A stretch of 46,895 bases of DNA from NCBI RefSeq assembly GCF_017306585.1, contig NZ_JAFKIC010000133.1:1-46895 (forward strand), given 5' to 3'. This stretch comes from Mesorhizobium sp. (GTDB lineage: Bacteria > Pseudomonadota > Alphaproteobacteria > Rhizobiales > Rhizobiaceae). Positions 34,068 to 43,375 of this stretch are shown here, piece by piece (the stretch's first letter is position 1; the number at the start of each line of letters is the position of its first letter). The notes below the pieces were generated by a model. That model was given only the letters and a program-made list of their open reading frames with translations, had not been told where the DNA came from and made no database searches. A program made the position numbers and the translations under genes.

Positions 34068-35311
34068 CAAGCCACGTTCTTTCCGGAGCCCGCCCGCGCC
34101 GGCACACCCGGCGCGAAAATCTCCTGGTCGACGAAAGTCAGCGCGCGCATGGCGCAGCCTTCGCGGATCAGCGGCAATTCGTTCGGCTCGGTGTCGAAGG
34201 AAATCGATTTGGAGTGCTGGCCGCCGGCGGTCTGGGCGATCGCCTCCCTCAGCGCCGGTTCGATCAGGTCGAAGGCGGCGGCGCTGACGCCGACCATGGC
34301 GACGGGTGCCGGGTCGATCAGGGCGAACAGGCTGCCGAGGCCGTAACCCAATGCCTCGCCGGCCTTGCGATAGGCCTCGCGTTCCGGCCCGTCCCGTTCC
34401 CGCGCCGTGGCGGCGAGCGCCCGCATCTGCGCGTCGCTGACATCGGCGACCGGCTCGGTGTCCTCGCCAAGCTGTTTGGCGTTGCGCCAGATGGCATAGT
34501 TGCCGGCATAGGCCTCGACGCAGCCGCGCCGTCCGCAACGGCAGAGCGCGCCGCCCGGCCTGTGGATCATGTGGCCGAACTCGCCGCCCGAGGAGTGCGT
34601 GCCGGTGAACAGTTCGCCCTTCAGCACCAAGCCCATGCCGATGCCGTGAGAGAGCAGAATGGCGATGAAGTCGTCGCGGTAGCGCTCGGGATCGCGCCAG
34701 CGCAGCGCCACCGCCATCATGTTGCAGTCGTTTTCCATCGTGGCGGGAATGCCGAACTCGGCCTCGAGTATGTCGGCGAAGGCGATGTCGGTCTGCGGCG
34801 TGATCGGCGACCATAGCATGGCGCGCGCATCGGTGTCGGTGATGCCCTGGATCGCCAGCGCGATGCGGGCGACGCTGCGCACGTCGATGTCAGGGTCATC
34901 GAGACGCCGCCGCACGATGGCCACGCATTCGCCGATCAGCGCCTCGCGCGACATGGTCAGCGTATCCAGCCGGCGCTGTTCCTCCGATATCACTTGTCCC
35001 GCATAGTCGATGACGGTGACGGACAGGAAGTTCAGCGACAGCACCACGGTCATCACAGCCGCGGCCTCGGGGTTGAGGCCAAGGCCGACCTGCGGCCTGC
35101 CGCGTTTCAGCGACCCGGTGTCGCTCGGCTTGCCCTCGGCCAGGATGCCTTCGCCGATCAGATCGGCCGATATCGCCGATATGGTCGAATGACTGAGCCC
35201 GGTGGTGGCGGCGATCTCGGTGCGCGAAGGCTGGCCGGCCCGGCGCACGGCCGCGATCACCATGGCGCGGTTGCGCCGGCGCAAATCGTCGTGGCGGATT
35301 CCGACCGACAT
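34067..35311 (-). CDS. ROK family transcriptional repressor (xylose-locus type)
   Basis: This protein of about 414 residues has an N-terminal winged helix ([32 protein letters not shown], residues 28-60) and a C-terminal ROK kinase-like domain. The ROK part has the glycine-rich [27 protein letters not shown] and the zinc motif [14 protein letters not shown]. It is divergent from xylF and therefore probably represses xylFHG in the absence of the sugar, as XylR does in other bacteria; its own ligand is inferred. The start MSVGIRHDD is preferred over one three codons upstream. Confidence 0.9.
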   Translation of the reverse strand: MSVGIRHDDLRRRNRAMVIAAVRRAGQPSRTEIAATTGLSHSTISAISADLIGEGILAEGKPSDTGSLKRGRPQVGLGLNPEAAAVMTVVLSLNFLSVTVIDYAGQVISEEQRRLDTLTMSREALIGECVAIVRRRLDDPDIDVRSVARIALAIQGITDTDARAMLWSPITPQTDIAFADILEAEFGIPATMENDCNMMAVALRWRDPERYRDDFIAILLSHGIGMGLVLKGELFTGTHSSGGEFGHMIHRPGGALCRCGRRGCVEAYAGNYAIWRNAKQLGEDTEPVADVSDAQMRALAATARERDGPEREAYRKAGEALGYGLGSLFALIDPAPVAMVGVSAAAFDLIEPALREAIAQTAGGQHSKSISFDTEPNELPLIREGCAMRALTFVDQEIFAPGVPARAGSGKNVA

Positions 35312-35421
35312 GCTTCCCACATCCTCCCGGTCGCCGTGGTCTTACAGCCCCTCGAACACCGCCGGCAACAGCTGCAAATACTGGCAGAAGCGGCCAGTGC
35401 TGTCATTTATTTATTGCGGGA

Positions 35422-35515
35422 CTCGAAAAAAAGTTCCCGGCACCTCAAAATCCATCAGAATCGCGGTTGACAGGGCTCCAGCGATGGATCAGAATTTTTT
35501 TGAGGCTCGAAAAAA
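35422..35515 (+). promoter_or_regulatory. xylF promoter with possible ROK operator repeats
   Basis: TTGACA (35467-35472), a 17-bp spacer and CAGAAT (35490-35495) form a likely promoter. Two direct copies of CTCGAAAAAA stand at 35422-35431 and 35506-35515, one on each side of it. They are candidates for the repressor site; this is inference. Confidence 0.5.
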
Positions 35516-35579
35516 TGGAGCCTTTGTGCCGGCCTTCGGGCCAGTTTGGTCGCGCCATACGCGGCGCAGGGAGGATATC

Positions 35580-36620
35580 ATGAAGAGATTTACAGCCGCC
35601 ATCCTGGCGGGTGTCGCCATGTCGCTGACGCTTGCGTCGGTCGCGCAGGCGAAGGACAAGGTCATTGGCGTTTCGTGGTCCAACTTCCAGGAAGAGCGCT
35701 GGAAGACCGACGAAGCCGCCATGAAGAAGGCGATCGAGGCCGCCGGCGACAAGTACATCTCCGCCGATGCGCAGTCCAATCCCGGCAAGCAGCTCACCGA
35801 TGTCGAGAGCCTGATTTCGCAGGGCGCCAACTCCCTGATCATCCTGGCGCAGGATGCCTCGGCCATCGGCCCGGCGGTGCAGAAGGCACTCGACGAAGGC
35901 ATTCCTGTCGTCGGCTATGACCGTCTGATCGAAAACAAGGACGTCTTCTACCTGACCTTCGACAACAAGGAAGTCGGCCGCATGCAGGCCAGCGCGGTGT
36001 TCAAGGTCAAGCCGGAAGGCAACTATGTCTTCATCAAGGGCTCGGGTGCCGATCCGAATGCCGATTTCCTGTTCTCGGGCTCGATGGAAGTGCTGAAGGC
36101 GGCCATCGACTCGGGCAAGATCAAGAATGTCGGCGAGGCCTACACGGACGGCTGGCTGCCTGCCAACGCCCAGAAGAACATGGAACAGTTCCTGACCGCC
36201 AATGACAACAAGGTCGACGCGGTTGTCGCGGCCAATGACGGCACCGCCGGCGGCGTCGTCGCGGCGCTGACGGCTCAGGGCCTCGCGGGCACCGTGCCGG
36301 TGTCGGGCCAGGACGGCGACCACGCCGCGCTGAACCGCATCGCGCTCGGCACCCAGACCGTGTCGGTATGGAAGGACGCGCGCGAACTCGGCAAGAACGC
36401 CGCCGAGATCGCCTCGCAGCTGGCAGACGGCAAGAAGATGACCGACATTGCTGGCGTGAAGGATTTCACGACGCCCGGCGGCAACACCGTCAAGTCGCTG
36501 TTCCTGACCCCGGTTGCGATCACCAAGGACAATCTCAACGTCGTCATCGACGCGGGCTGGATCAAGAAGGACGAAGTCTGCGCGGGCGTCGCCGCCGGCA
36601 CCGTCGCGGCCTGCAACTGA
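35580..36620 (+). CDS. xylF: D-xylose ABC transporter substrate-binding protein XylF
   Basis: This 346-residue precursor has a signal peptide ([11 protein letters not shown] to SVAQA, cleavage near 23). The mature protein follows the XylF pattern closely: [15 protein letters not shown], an [10 protein letters not shown] strand, [30 protein letters not shown]-like [37 protein letters not shown] and [19 protein letters not shown]. These are the sugar-contact segments of the xylose-binding protein. The start follows AGGGAGGATATC. A hairpin after it probably raises its level relative to the permease and ATPase. Confidence 0.92.
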   Translation: MKRFTAAILAGVAMSLTLASVAQAKDKVIGVSWSNFQEERWKTDEAAMKKAIEAAGDKYISADAQSNPGKQLTDVESLISQGANSLIILAQDASAIGPAVQKALDEGIPVVGYDRLIENKDVFYLTFDNKEVGRMQASAVFKVKPEGNYVFIKGSGADPNADFLFSGSMEVLKAAIDSGKIKNVGEAYTDGWLPANAQKNMEQFLTANDNKVDAVVAANDGTAGGVVAALTAQGLAGTVPVSGQDGDHAALNRIALGTQTVSVWKDARELGKNAAEIASQLADGKKMTDIAGVKDFTTPGGNTVKSLFLTPVAITKDNLNVVIDAGWIKKDEVCAGVAAGTVAACN

Positions 36621-36644
36621 GGCAACAGCCTCGCTCTACCCCAG

Positions 36645-36674
36645 CGCCGCGGCCCACAAAGCCGCGGCGTTTTC
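36645..36674 (+). terminator. Attenuator-type terminator between xylF and xylH
   Basis: CGCCGCGGC and GCCGCGGCG form a perfect 9-bp stem with a 7-nt loop, followed by TTTTC, in the 143-bp gap. Confidence 0.75.
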
Positions 36675-36763
36675 TCAAAAAGATTGTGTTCCCGCCTCAG
36701 AGGGATAGCTTCTAGGCTGGGTCCGGCATCCGCGGCAGACGGGCAGGCCGGTGGGAGGAAATC

Positions 36764-38116
36764 ATGACCGACACGACGTCCAACCCGCAGGCCGATACCG
36801 CGCGCGCATCGGAGCTCGGCGCGGTCGCCCGGTTCCTCAAGGCAACCGAGATCGATACAAGAATGCTCGGCATGATCGGCGCCCTGCTGCTGATCTGGGT
36901 CGGACTGCATGTCATTTCCAGCCTGCGCCTGGGCGTCAACCCGCTCGATTTCGACAGCCGCACCTTTCTCACGCCGCGCAATCTGTGGAACCTGTCGGTG
37001 CAGACCTCGGCGGTCGCCATCATGGCCTGCGGCATGGTGCTGGTCATCGTCATGCGCAACATCGACCTGTCGGTCGGCTCCGCCGAGGGTGTTATCGGCA
37101 TGGTCATGGGCTTTGCCCAGGTGCATTTCCTGGTGCGCTTTGTCGGGCTTGAGCTCGGCAATCCGTGGATCTGGGTGCTGGCGCTGGTGATCGGGCTGGC
37201 GCTCGGCCTTCTGATCGGCGCCTTCCAGGGGTTCATCATCGCCTATCTCGAAGTGCCGGCCTTCATCGTGACGCTGGGCGGGCTGCTGGTCTGGCGCGGT
37301 GCCGCCTGGTGGGTCACGTCAGGCCAGACTGTGGCGCCGATGGACGCTACCTTCCAGCTCATGGGCGGCGGGCCGGCGGGGTCGATCGGCGCGACATGGA
37401 GCTGGATCGTCGGCATCGTCGCCTGTCTGGCCGTCGTCTTTGCCCTGTTCAACGGGCGAGTGCAGCGCAAGCGCTTCCGCTTCCCGCTGCGGCCGATCTG
37501 GGCCGAGACGCTGATGGGCGCCGTCACCTGCGCCGTCATCATGGGCGCGGTGTGGCTGGCCAATTCCTATCCCTGGCCGGTCGGCATCGTGAACAGATAC
37601 GCCGCCGCCAACAACATCACCGTGCCGGAGGGTGGCCTGTTCATCGCCCACGGCATCGCCATACCCGTGCTGATGGCGATCGCCGTCGGCCTGATCATGA
37701 CCTTCATCACCAACCGCACGCGCTTCGGCCGCTATGTCTTCGCCATCGGCGGCAATCCGGAAGCCGCCAACCTCGCCGGCATCAACACGCGCTGGATCAC
37801 CATGAAGGTGTTCATGATCATGGGCGTGCTGGCCACGATCGCGGCCGCGATCTCGTCGGCGCGGCAGAATTCCTCGACAAACGTGCTTGGAACACTGGAC
37901 GAACTGCTGGTCATCGCCGCGGCCGTCATCGGCGGCACGTCGCTTGCCGGCGGCTCGGGAACGATCATCGGGGCGATGCTGGGCGCGCTGCTGATGCAGT
38001 CGCTGCAGTCGGGCATGGTGCTGCTCGGCGTCGACTCGCCGCTGCAGAGCATCGTCGTCGGCGCGGTGCTGGTCATCGCCGTGTGGCTCGACACCGTCTA
38101 TCGCAAGCGCGTTTAG
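36764..38116 (+). CDS. xylH: Xylose-type ABC transporter permease XylH
   Basis: This 450-residue inner-membrane permease is of the ribose/xylose class. About ten to twelve helices are seen, with VIVMRNIDLSVGSAEGVIGMVMG near residue 90, the GGNPEAANLAGINTRWITMKVFMIMG coupling loop in the last third, and GGTSLAGGSGTIIGAMLGALLMQSLQSGM near the end. The length is above that of most sugar permeases and fits XylH, including the extra loop of about 100 residues in the middle. The start follows GGGAGGAAATC; xylG follows 12 bp later. Confidence 0.92.
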   Translation: MTDTTSNPQADTARASELGAVARFLKATEIDTRMLGMIGALLLIWVGLHVISSLRLGVNPLDFDSRTFLTPRNLWNLSVQTSAVAIMACGMVLVIVMRNIDLSVGSAEGVIGMVMGFAQVHFLVRFVGLELGNPWIWVLALVIGLALGLLIGAFQGFIIAYLEVPAFIVTLGGLLVWRGAAWWVTSGQTVAPMDATFQLMGGGPAGSIGATWSWIVGIVACLAVVFALFNGRVQRKRFRFPLRPIWAETLMGAVTCAVIMGAVWLANSYPWPVGIVNRYAAANNITVPEGGLFIAHGIAIPVLMAIAVGLIMTFITNRTRFGRYVFAIGGNPEAANLAGINTRWITMKVFMIMGVLATIAAAISSARQNSSTNVLGTLDELLVIAAAVIGGTSLAGGSGTIIGAMLGALLMQSLQSGMVLLGVDSPLQSIVVGAVLVIAVWLDTVYRKRV

Positions 38117-38128
38117 GGGAGAACGATC

Positions 38129-38941
38129 ATGGCAGACAAAATTGCTCCCGCGACCGCCCCCACGGGCACGCCGCTAGTCGACATGCGCAACATCTCGATC
38201 GCCTTCGGCGGCATCCGGGCCGTCGACGATGCCTCGATCGATCTTTTCCCCGGCGAGGTCGTGGCGTTGCTCGGCCACAACGGCGCCGGCAAGTCGACCC
38301 TGATCAAGATCCTGTCGGGCGCCTACAAGCGCGACGCCGGGCAAATCTTCGTCAACGGCCAGGAGGCCTCGATCTCGAACCCGCGCGACGCCAAGAAATA
38401 CGGCATCGAGACGATCTACCAGACGCTTGCGCTCGCCGATAATGTCGATGCCGCCGCCAATCTGTTCCTCGGCCGTGAATTGATGACGGCCTATGGCACG
38501 CTCGACGATGTCGCCATGGAGGCCGAGGCGCGCAAGGTGATGGGGCGGCTCAATCCGCGCTTCCAGCGCTTCAAGGAGCCGGTCATCAAGCTGTCGGGCG
38601 GACAACGCCAGTCGGTGGCGATCGCCCGCGCCATCCTGTTCAACGCCCGCATCCTGATCATGGACGAGCCGACCGCGGCACTCGGACCCCAGGAAACGGC
38701 GCAGGTCGGAGAACTGGTCAGACAGCTCAAGGCCGACGGCATCGGTATCTTCCTGATCAGCCACGACATCCATGACGTATTCGAACTGGCCGACCGGGTC
38801 TGTGTGATGAAGAACGGCCAGGTCGTCGGCACCGCGCGCACCACGGACGTCACCCAGGATGAGGTGCTCGGCATGATCATCCTGGGCAAGTGTCCTCCAG
38901 GCGCCATCCCCGGGCCGGGTGCGTTGAAGATCGCCGCCTGA
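38129..38941 (+). CDS. xylG: Xylose-type ABC transporter ATPase, single ABC domain
   Basis: This 270-residue ATPase has Walker [10 protein letters not shown], a Q-loop in [12 protein letters not shown], the signature [15 protein letters not shown], Walker [12 protein letters not shown] and H-loop [16 protein letters not shown]. coli XylG and RbsA are about twice as long and carry two ABC domains; this one has a single domain, as in FrcA-type rhizobial transporters, and must work as a dimer. It is the third gene of xylFHG. No xylose isomerase or xylulokinase gene follows within the window. Confidence 0.88.
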   Translation: MADKIAPATAPTGTPLVDMRNISIAFGGIRAVDDASIDLFPGEVVALLGHNGAGKSTLIKILSGAYKRDAGQIFVNGQEASISNPRDAKKYGIETIYQTLALADNVDAAANLFLGRELMTAYGTLDDVAMEAEARKVMGRLNPRFQRFKEPVIKLSGGQRQSVAIARAILFNARILIMDEPTAALGPQETAQVGELVRQLKADGIGIFLISHDIHDVFELADRVCVMKNGQVVGTARTTDVTQDEVLGMIILGKCPPGAIPGPGALKIAA

Positions 38942-39094
38942 ATCCGGTACGGCAGGCCCGCATGCGGCTGACCGGGCACGCTGCATTGCCGCTCACGTGA
39001 TATGCCAGTGATCACGATGGCTTGGCATGGCCATTGTGTTGGCCTGACGACTTGCCCATAAAGGTCCGATATTGCTCATGGACCGCAGCATCCG
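38942..39094. other. Intergenic region xylG - CHASE kinase
   Basis: A 153-bp stretch with no gene, no EcfG motif and no clear terminator that I can support. Confidence 0.35.
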
Positions 39095-40717
39095 TTGAAG
39101 AAGCTTTTTCCAATTGTCGCATTCATCGCCGTTGCGCTGATCAGCATGATGATGGCGGGCTTTGCCTACTTCGCGACACAGGAAGCCGCCCGCATCAAGT
39201 TCGAAGCGGCGGCCGACGACGCGCTCAACCGGATCGAGAGCCGCATCGACCTGCATCTGTCGCTGCTGCGCTCGACGCAGGCCCTGTTCGACGCCCGCAA
39301 CGGCGACATCTCCCAGAACGAGTTCAAGGCGTTTTTCAACGCGCTGGATGTCGACAAGAACTTCGCCGGCCTACGCGGTATCGGCTTCCTGCAACTGGTC
39401 AAGACCGGCGACGAAGCCGCGGTCGAGCGCGACATACTGCATGATTTCGGCGCTCCCCATCCGGTCTATCCGGAAACCACGCAGCCCTGGCGCACGCCGA
39501 TCTCGCTGTTCGAGCCGCTCGATCCGTCCAACCAGGCCAGCATCGGCTACGACATGTTCAGCGAGCCTGTGCGGCGTGCGGCGATCGAGAAGGCGATGGA
39601 CGACGACCAGCAGCATGCGAGCGGGCTGGTGCAACTGGGCCAGGGCACGGGCGCCGCGCAGACGTTCACCGGTTTCCTGGTCTTCGTGCGGCTCAATATC
39701 GAAACCGCACCCGAAGTCATCAACGCGTCGCGATCCTCGACGGCCGGGTTCCTCTACGCGGCCTTCCGGGCCGGGGACCTGTTCCAGATTGCGCTCAGCC
39801 GCGCGCCGCTGCTGCCGGTCAACACCGAGATCTATGATGGTGATGTAAAGAGCGACAATCTGTTGTTCCGTTCGGAAGCGCCGCCGGCTTCTTCCTTTGG
39901 CGAGCGACTGCTGGTCACCCGCAAGATCACCGTGGCCGGCCGCCCGTGGACGGTCCAGTTCAGGCCGACCAGCGCCTTTTCGCAACCCTCGTCGCGCGCC
40001 ATCCCGGTGATGCTGGGGTTGTTCGGCCTGCTTTTGGCGGGGGCAATCGCGCTGGTGGCGCGCTATCAGGAGCGTGCCTATGACGCGGTGTCGGCCATGC
40101 ACGAGACGACGGAGAAGAGCCTGCTCGAAAAGGACCTGATGCTTCAGGAGATGAAGCACCGCATCAAGAACTCCATCACGCGCGTGCTGGCGATCGCGCG
40201 GCAGACCGCTTCGCGCGCGACCGATGTCAACGAGTTCTCCGCGTCGTTCTCGGCCAGGCTGCAGGCGATGGCGGCCTCCCAGGACATGCTTACGCGTTCG
40301 CGCTGGCAGAAGGCCGATCTCGCCGATCTGCTGCGCATCGAGCTTGGCCAGGTGTTCGGCAAGGACCTGCCGGAGGAATTGCTGTCAGGACCGGAGGTAT
40401 TGCTCGACGAGACCACGACGCAGGCGCTCGGGCTGACTTTCCATGAGCTGGCGACCAACGCGCTGAAATATGGCGAGGCCGGCAATTTCGTCGGCGCTCT
40501 CAAGGTCGACTGGTCCCTGGAAGAGCGTGGGCGTGAACGGACCTTGACGCTGAACTGGCGGGAGGCGGGAAAAAAGAAGGTGGAAGCGCCGGCGCAGACC
40601 GGGTTCGGCACCAAACTGATCGATCTCAACGTCACGCGCGAATTGCGCGGCACGATCAGGCGCGATTTTCAGGCGGACGGCTTGAAGGTGGAAATACGCA
40701 TTCCGCTCACAAGCTGA
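39095..40717 (+). CDS. CHASE-domain sensor histidine kinase, HWE/HisKA_2 type
   Basis: This 540-residue kinase has an N-terminal membrane helix (about 5-27), a periplasmic CHASE domain (about 45-300, including the GLRGIGFLQLV and YPVYPET-like blocks), a second helix (about 308-330) and a cytoplasmic kinase core. The phospho-accepting His355 is in EMKHRIKNSITRVLAIARQT, and the N box is HELATNALKYGEAG, both typical of HWE/HisKA_2 kinases. Such kinases often act on PhyR in the general stress response, which is encoded about 3 kb away. The start codon is TTG; no in-frame ATG gives a full first helix. No EcfG promoter was seen. Confidence 0.9.
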   Translation: MKKLFPIVAFIAVALISMMMAGFAYFATQEAARIKFEAAADDALNRIESRIDLHLSLLRSTQALFDARNGDISQNEFKAFFNALDVDKNFAGLRGIGFLQLVKTGDEAAVERDILHDFGAPHPVYPETTQPWRTPISLFEPLDPSNQASIGYDMFSEPVRRAAIEKAMDDDQQHASGLVQLGQGTGAAQTFTGFLVFVRLNIETAPEVINASRSSTAGFLYAAFRAGDLFQIALSRAPLLPVNTEIYDGDVKSDNLLFRSEAPPASSFGERLLVTRKITVAGRPWTVQFRPTSAFSQPSSRAIPVMLGLFGLLLAGAIALVARYQERAYDAVSAMHETTEKSLLEKDLMLQEMKHRIKNSITRVLAIARQTASRATDVNEFSASFSARLQAMAASQDMLTRSRWQKADLADLLRIELGQVFGKDLPEELLSGPEVLLDETTTQALGLTFHELATNALKYGEAGNFVGALKVDWSLEERGRERTLTLNWREAGKKKVEAPAQTGFGTKLIDLNVTRELRGTIRRDFQADGLKVEIRIPLTS

Positions 40718-40808
40718 CGGCGTACCGTCAAACGGAACGAGTGGAGCATTTGGACTCGAAAATCCGGAGACCAGCGGACCGGTCCCCGGATCGACTGATA
40801 TCGCCGAA

Positions 40809-41054
40809 TTAGTTGCAGCGGGCCGTGTAGATACGGCCGCGATGGTCGCGATACTGGCAATAGCCATTGCGCAGGTTGCGCACCAGCAGGCCGGAACCAG
40901 CGCCGACAGCCGCGCCGATCAGCGCGCCCTTGCCGCCGCCGATCAGGCCGCCGGCCAGAGCGCCGACACCGGCACCGACGCCGACATCCTGCTCGGTCGT
41001 GGTACAGCCGCTGACGGCAACCACCGCAACCATGGCAATAATGATTTTCCGCAT
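40809..41054 (-). CDS. Small lipoprotein with glycine-zipper domain
   Basis: This 81-residue precursor has a lipoprotein signal with lipobox VSGC (Cys17). It is followed by a glycine-zipper stretch, VGVGAGVGALAGGLIGGGKGALIGAAVGAGSGLL, and a short polar tail with two cysteines, GYCQYRDHRGRIYTARCN. It resembles the 17-kDa-antigen/YMGG glycine-zipper lipoproteins of the outer membrane. The start is set at MRKIIIAM. It has a TATAAG-like element upstream and no EcfG match. Confidence 0.82.
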   Translation of the reverse strand: MRKIIIAMVAVVAVSGCTTTEQDVGVGAGVGALAGGLIGGGKGALIGAAVGAGSGLLVRNLRNGYCQYRDHRGRIYTARCN

Positions 41055-41135
41055 AGAGTCACTCCTCACTTTGTGTCCACACTTATAAGCTCCAGCCGCC
41101 ATTTAGCATGAAAAAACGGCCTTTGCTGCTCCAAT

Positions 41136-41462
41136 TTATTGTTGGCTAAGGTAGTCTTTTTCTGGGCGCACCGCGTTGGATGCCACAACAAGGCTGGAAA
41201 TTGCCAGAGAAGCGTCGAGGCTACCATCGGGACGGACTTTCCAGACGATCTGGTCATAGTCGTCCTCGAGCGCGGGGTCGACCGCAAGGCATTTGGCAAC
41301 GATATGCTGCGCCTGTCCCTGGACATCACCCATGGCGAAAGGACGTTCGGCGGTGCATTCGTCGGCGGTTGCAAAAACGCTGACCGGTACCTGCAATTCA
41401 CGACATTCGGCCATCGTGTTGGTGCAACCGATGACCAGCAGCAATGCAACGATATGTTCCAT
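41136..41462 (-). CDS. Exported protein of unknown function under an EcfG-type promoter
   Basis: This 108-residue precursor has a short hydrophobic leader (MEHIVALLLVIGCTNTMA, cleavage near 18); a Cys in IGC raises the possibility of a lipoprotein. The mature part has CRELQVPVSVFATADEC, CLA and a C-terminal IVWKVRPDG stretch, suggesting a small disulfide-bonded periplasmic domain. The family is not recognised. An EcfG-type promoter with a 17-bp spacer ends 24 bp before the ATG, so it probably belongs to the stress regulon. Confidence 0.72.
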   Translation of the reverse strand: MEHIVALLLVIGCTNTMAECRELQVPVSVFATADECTAERPFAMGDVQGQAQHIVAKCLAVDPALEDDYDQIVWKVRPDGSLDASLAISSLVVASNAVRPEKDYLSQQ

Positions 41463-41485
41463 GGCGATTGCCCTCTCGCCATAAC

Positions 41486-41511
41486 AACGGCCGAGGCCGG
41501 CTAAAAGTTCC
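41486..41511 (-). promoter_or_regulatory. EcfG-type promoter (17-bp spacer)
   Basis: On the minus strand GGAAC (41511-41507), a 17-bp spacer and CGTT (41489-41486) lie 24 bp before the ATG of the exported protein. Confidence 0.65.
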
Positions 41512-41583
41512 TGGGCGGGCGGGACGGGCGGCGAATAATCCAGGCACTGTGCCGGGCTTATCTGCAGTCCTCGATGGAATGGG

Positions 41584-41760
41584 TCACGTCAGTTGGGCCA
41601 GAACGACCAGCAGGATGGTCGCGGACGCCGCCAGGGCGATAGCCCACAGCAAGTGATGATGTGGCAGCGGCAGCGGTTCCGGGGATGTCTCGGGATCCTG
41701 GAATTCGCCCATGGAAACACGGGCGGCCTGTTCCAGTCTGTTCATGTCGGCGACCGTCAA
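41584..41760 (-). CDS. Small single-span membrane protein
   Basis: This 58-residue protein starts at a TTG placed 5 nt after GGAGG, which is the best ribosome spacing. An ATG five codons later would give 53 residues. The N-terminal half is polar (MNRLEQAARVSMGEFQDPETSPEPLP in parts), followed by HHH and a transmembrane helix, LLWAIALAAS to LVVLAQL. The family is unknown. A different frame covering the same DNA has no hydrophobic segment and is disregarded. Confidence 0.55.
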   Translation of the reverse strand: MTVADMNRLEQAARVSMGEFQDPETSPEPLPLPHHHLLWAIALAASATILLVVLAQLT

Positions 41761-41873
41761 GCATTCCTCCCAAACCGTGCCGCGAAACCCGGCGGATTCC
41801 GGCGGTATCTGGGTAAGACAGCATCCGCTCTTATGGTGAACAGCCGGTTAAGGATCTTTGCCGGCCAAAGGTT

Positions 41874-42908
41874 TCACTGCGTCTCGAAATTGCTGTGCGG
41901 AACGATGAGACGGTATTCGAGATGGTTATCGGCGATATCCAGATTGGCGGTTCCATTCAGGGATGCCGGCACCACCCGTTCGAGCGCGACACTGCCGAAG
42001 CGCTTTCGATTGCCTCGGCTGCCGCCGGGCTCAATAGCCTCAGCCCATGTCAGGGAAAGCGCTACCTCGCCAGTGGCGGCGGTGTCGAGATCGGCGCTCA
42101 CCTCCACGAAACCATCCGGGCGCGACAGGGCGCCATAGCTCACCGAATTGACGGCGAGTTCATGCATCGCCAGGCCGATATGCAGGGCGGCATTGGGATT
42201 GAGATAGGGGTTGGCGCCACGCAGGCGAAGGCTGTGCGGCGTGTTCGTCCCGTAGCGGCCGACCTGGCTCGCCACCAGTTCGTGAAGGGCCGCGCCGCGC
42301 CAGTTGGACGATGTCACCAGATCCTGGGAGGAGGCGAGCGACTGCAGCCGGCCGCGAAAGCGGGTCAGGAAATCGTCGATGCCGTCGGAATGGCGACCGG
42401 TCTGCGTCGCGATGCTCTGGATGATCGCCAGCAGGTTCTTGGAGCGGTGGCTGACCTCGCGAAGCAAGGTGGTCAGCGTCTGTTCGCGCCGTTTCTGCTC
42501 TGTCGTCTCGACCATGGTGGTGACGACGCCTTGCACGTCGCCGCCGTCACCCCGGTCGGCATCGACCCAGATCTGAAACCAGCGCACGCCATTCTCTGCC
42601 GGAACGCTGATCTCAAGGCGCTCCGGATTGCCGCTGGCGATCACATCGCGCTTGGCGGCGCTGATGCGATCGGCCTGAGCGGCAGGCAGGACGCCATTGC
42701 CGTCGGCGTTATCCGAAGCCCAGGGCGCGCGCATGTTGCGGGCCCATACGGTCTTCATCTCACGATCCTGGTAGAGGACGGAAATCCCCGCATTATGCAA
42801 TGCGTGAAGAAGAGCCCGGCCAAGCTGCATGCCGTTTTCCGCGGGATGCAGAGCGATGACCTCGTCGCCTGGTGCGCTTTCCGTCGTATCTGCAGTCCTG
42901 GAGCGCAT
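41874..42908 (-). CDS. PAS-HWE sensor histidine kinase, soluble
   Basis: This 344-residue cytoplasmic kinase has an N-terminal PAS-like domain (about 28-135, with GISVLYQDREMKTVWARN), followed by the HWE core: His154 in REVSHRSKNLLAIIQSIATQT, the HELAVNSVSYGAL N box, and a C-terminal HATPase containing the W and E of the HWE signature in SLTWAEA. HWE kinases of this type phosphorylate PhyR. Its position next to phyR and its own EcfG-type promoter suggest a feedback loop in the general stress response. Confidence 0.88.
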   Translation of the reverse strand: MRSRTADTTESAPGDEVIALHPAENGMQLGRALLHALHNAGISVLYQDREMKTVWARNMRAPWASDNADGNGVLPAAQADRISAAKRDVIASGNPERLEISVPAENGVRWFQIWVDADRGDGGDVQGVVTTMVETTEQKRREQTLTTLLREVSHRSKNLLAIIQSIATQTGRHSDGIDDFLTRFRGRLQSLASSQDLVTSSNWRGAALHELVASQVGRYGTNTPHSLRLRGANPYLNPNAALHIGLAMHELAVNSVSYGALSRPDGFVEVSADLDTAATGEVALSLTWAEAIEPGGSRGNRKRFGSVALERVVPASLNGTANLDIADNHLEYRLIVPHSNFETQ

Positions 42909-42937
42909 CGGTCACTCTGTCCACCCAACTCAGGCTG

Positions 42938-42962
42938 AACGGCTCACTGCCAAATGGGTTCC
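42938..42962 (-). promoter_or_regulatory. EcfG-type promoter of the PAS-HWE kinase
   Basis: On the minus strand GGAAC (42962-42958), a 16-bp spacer and CGTT (42941-42938), 30 bp before the ATG at 42908. Confidence 0.75.
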
Positions 42963-43093
42963 GCAAATTCCCTCAAGTCCCATCTCCCAAAGCGGTCCGC
43001 CGGACGGTGTCCCTTTCAGGATACCGCCCGGCGGTGGCTGGAAACCGTTTGAGGGGTGCGGCTTCCAGTGTTCGCCTGGATTAAACGCCCGCC

Positions 43094-43258
43094 TCAAGCC
43101 CGCTTGAACAGCCCGGCCAGAAGCGAGATGACCAGAAAGGCGAGAAAGATGAAGAACAAAATCTGCGCTATGCCGGCCGATGTGCCGGCGATGCCGCCGA
43201 AACCAAGCGCGCCGGCGATGATCGCCACGACGAGAAATACGAGCGCCCAGTAAAGCAT
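43094..43258 (-). CDS. DUF1328 small membrane protein
   Basis: This 54-residue protein, [10 protein letters not shown] to AGLFKRA, has two membrane helices (about 3-22 and 28-49) joined by a glycine-rich turn ([11 protein letters not shown]). This is the DUF1328/YtjA pattern, found widely in proteobacteria and often induced by stress; its function is unknown. The ATG follows AAGGAGATGAACC. An exact EcfG promoter match lies just upstream. Confidence 0.9.
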   Translation of the reverse strand: MLYWALVFLVVAIIAGALGFGGIAGTSAGIAQILFFIFLAFLVISLLAGLFKRA

Positions 43259-43288
43259 GGTTCATCTCCTTGCGAATGCTGCTGACAA

Positions 43289-43313
43289 AACGTGAGTGGG
43301 TGCGGTTTGTTCC
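43289..43313 (-). promoter_or_regulatory. EcfG-type promoter of the DUF1328 gene
   Basis: On the minus strand GGAAC (43313-43309), a 16-bp spacer and CGTT (43292-43289), 31 bp before the ATG at 43258. Confidence 0.78.
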
Positions 43314-43375
43314 ACCCTTTGCCGAAAAAGACGATGCTTGCAATGGTCCCGTGCCCTCGCGCACCAAGGACAGCA

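Noticed and set aside
41558-41824. An 88-codon minus-strand frame overlapping the small membrane protein
   Set aside because: The alternative frame gives a clear transmembrane helix and a correctly spaced ribosome site.
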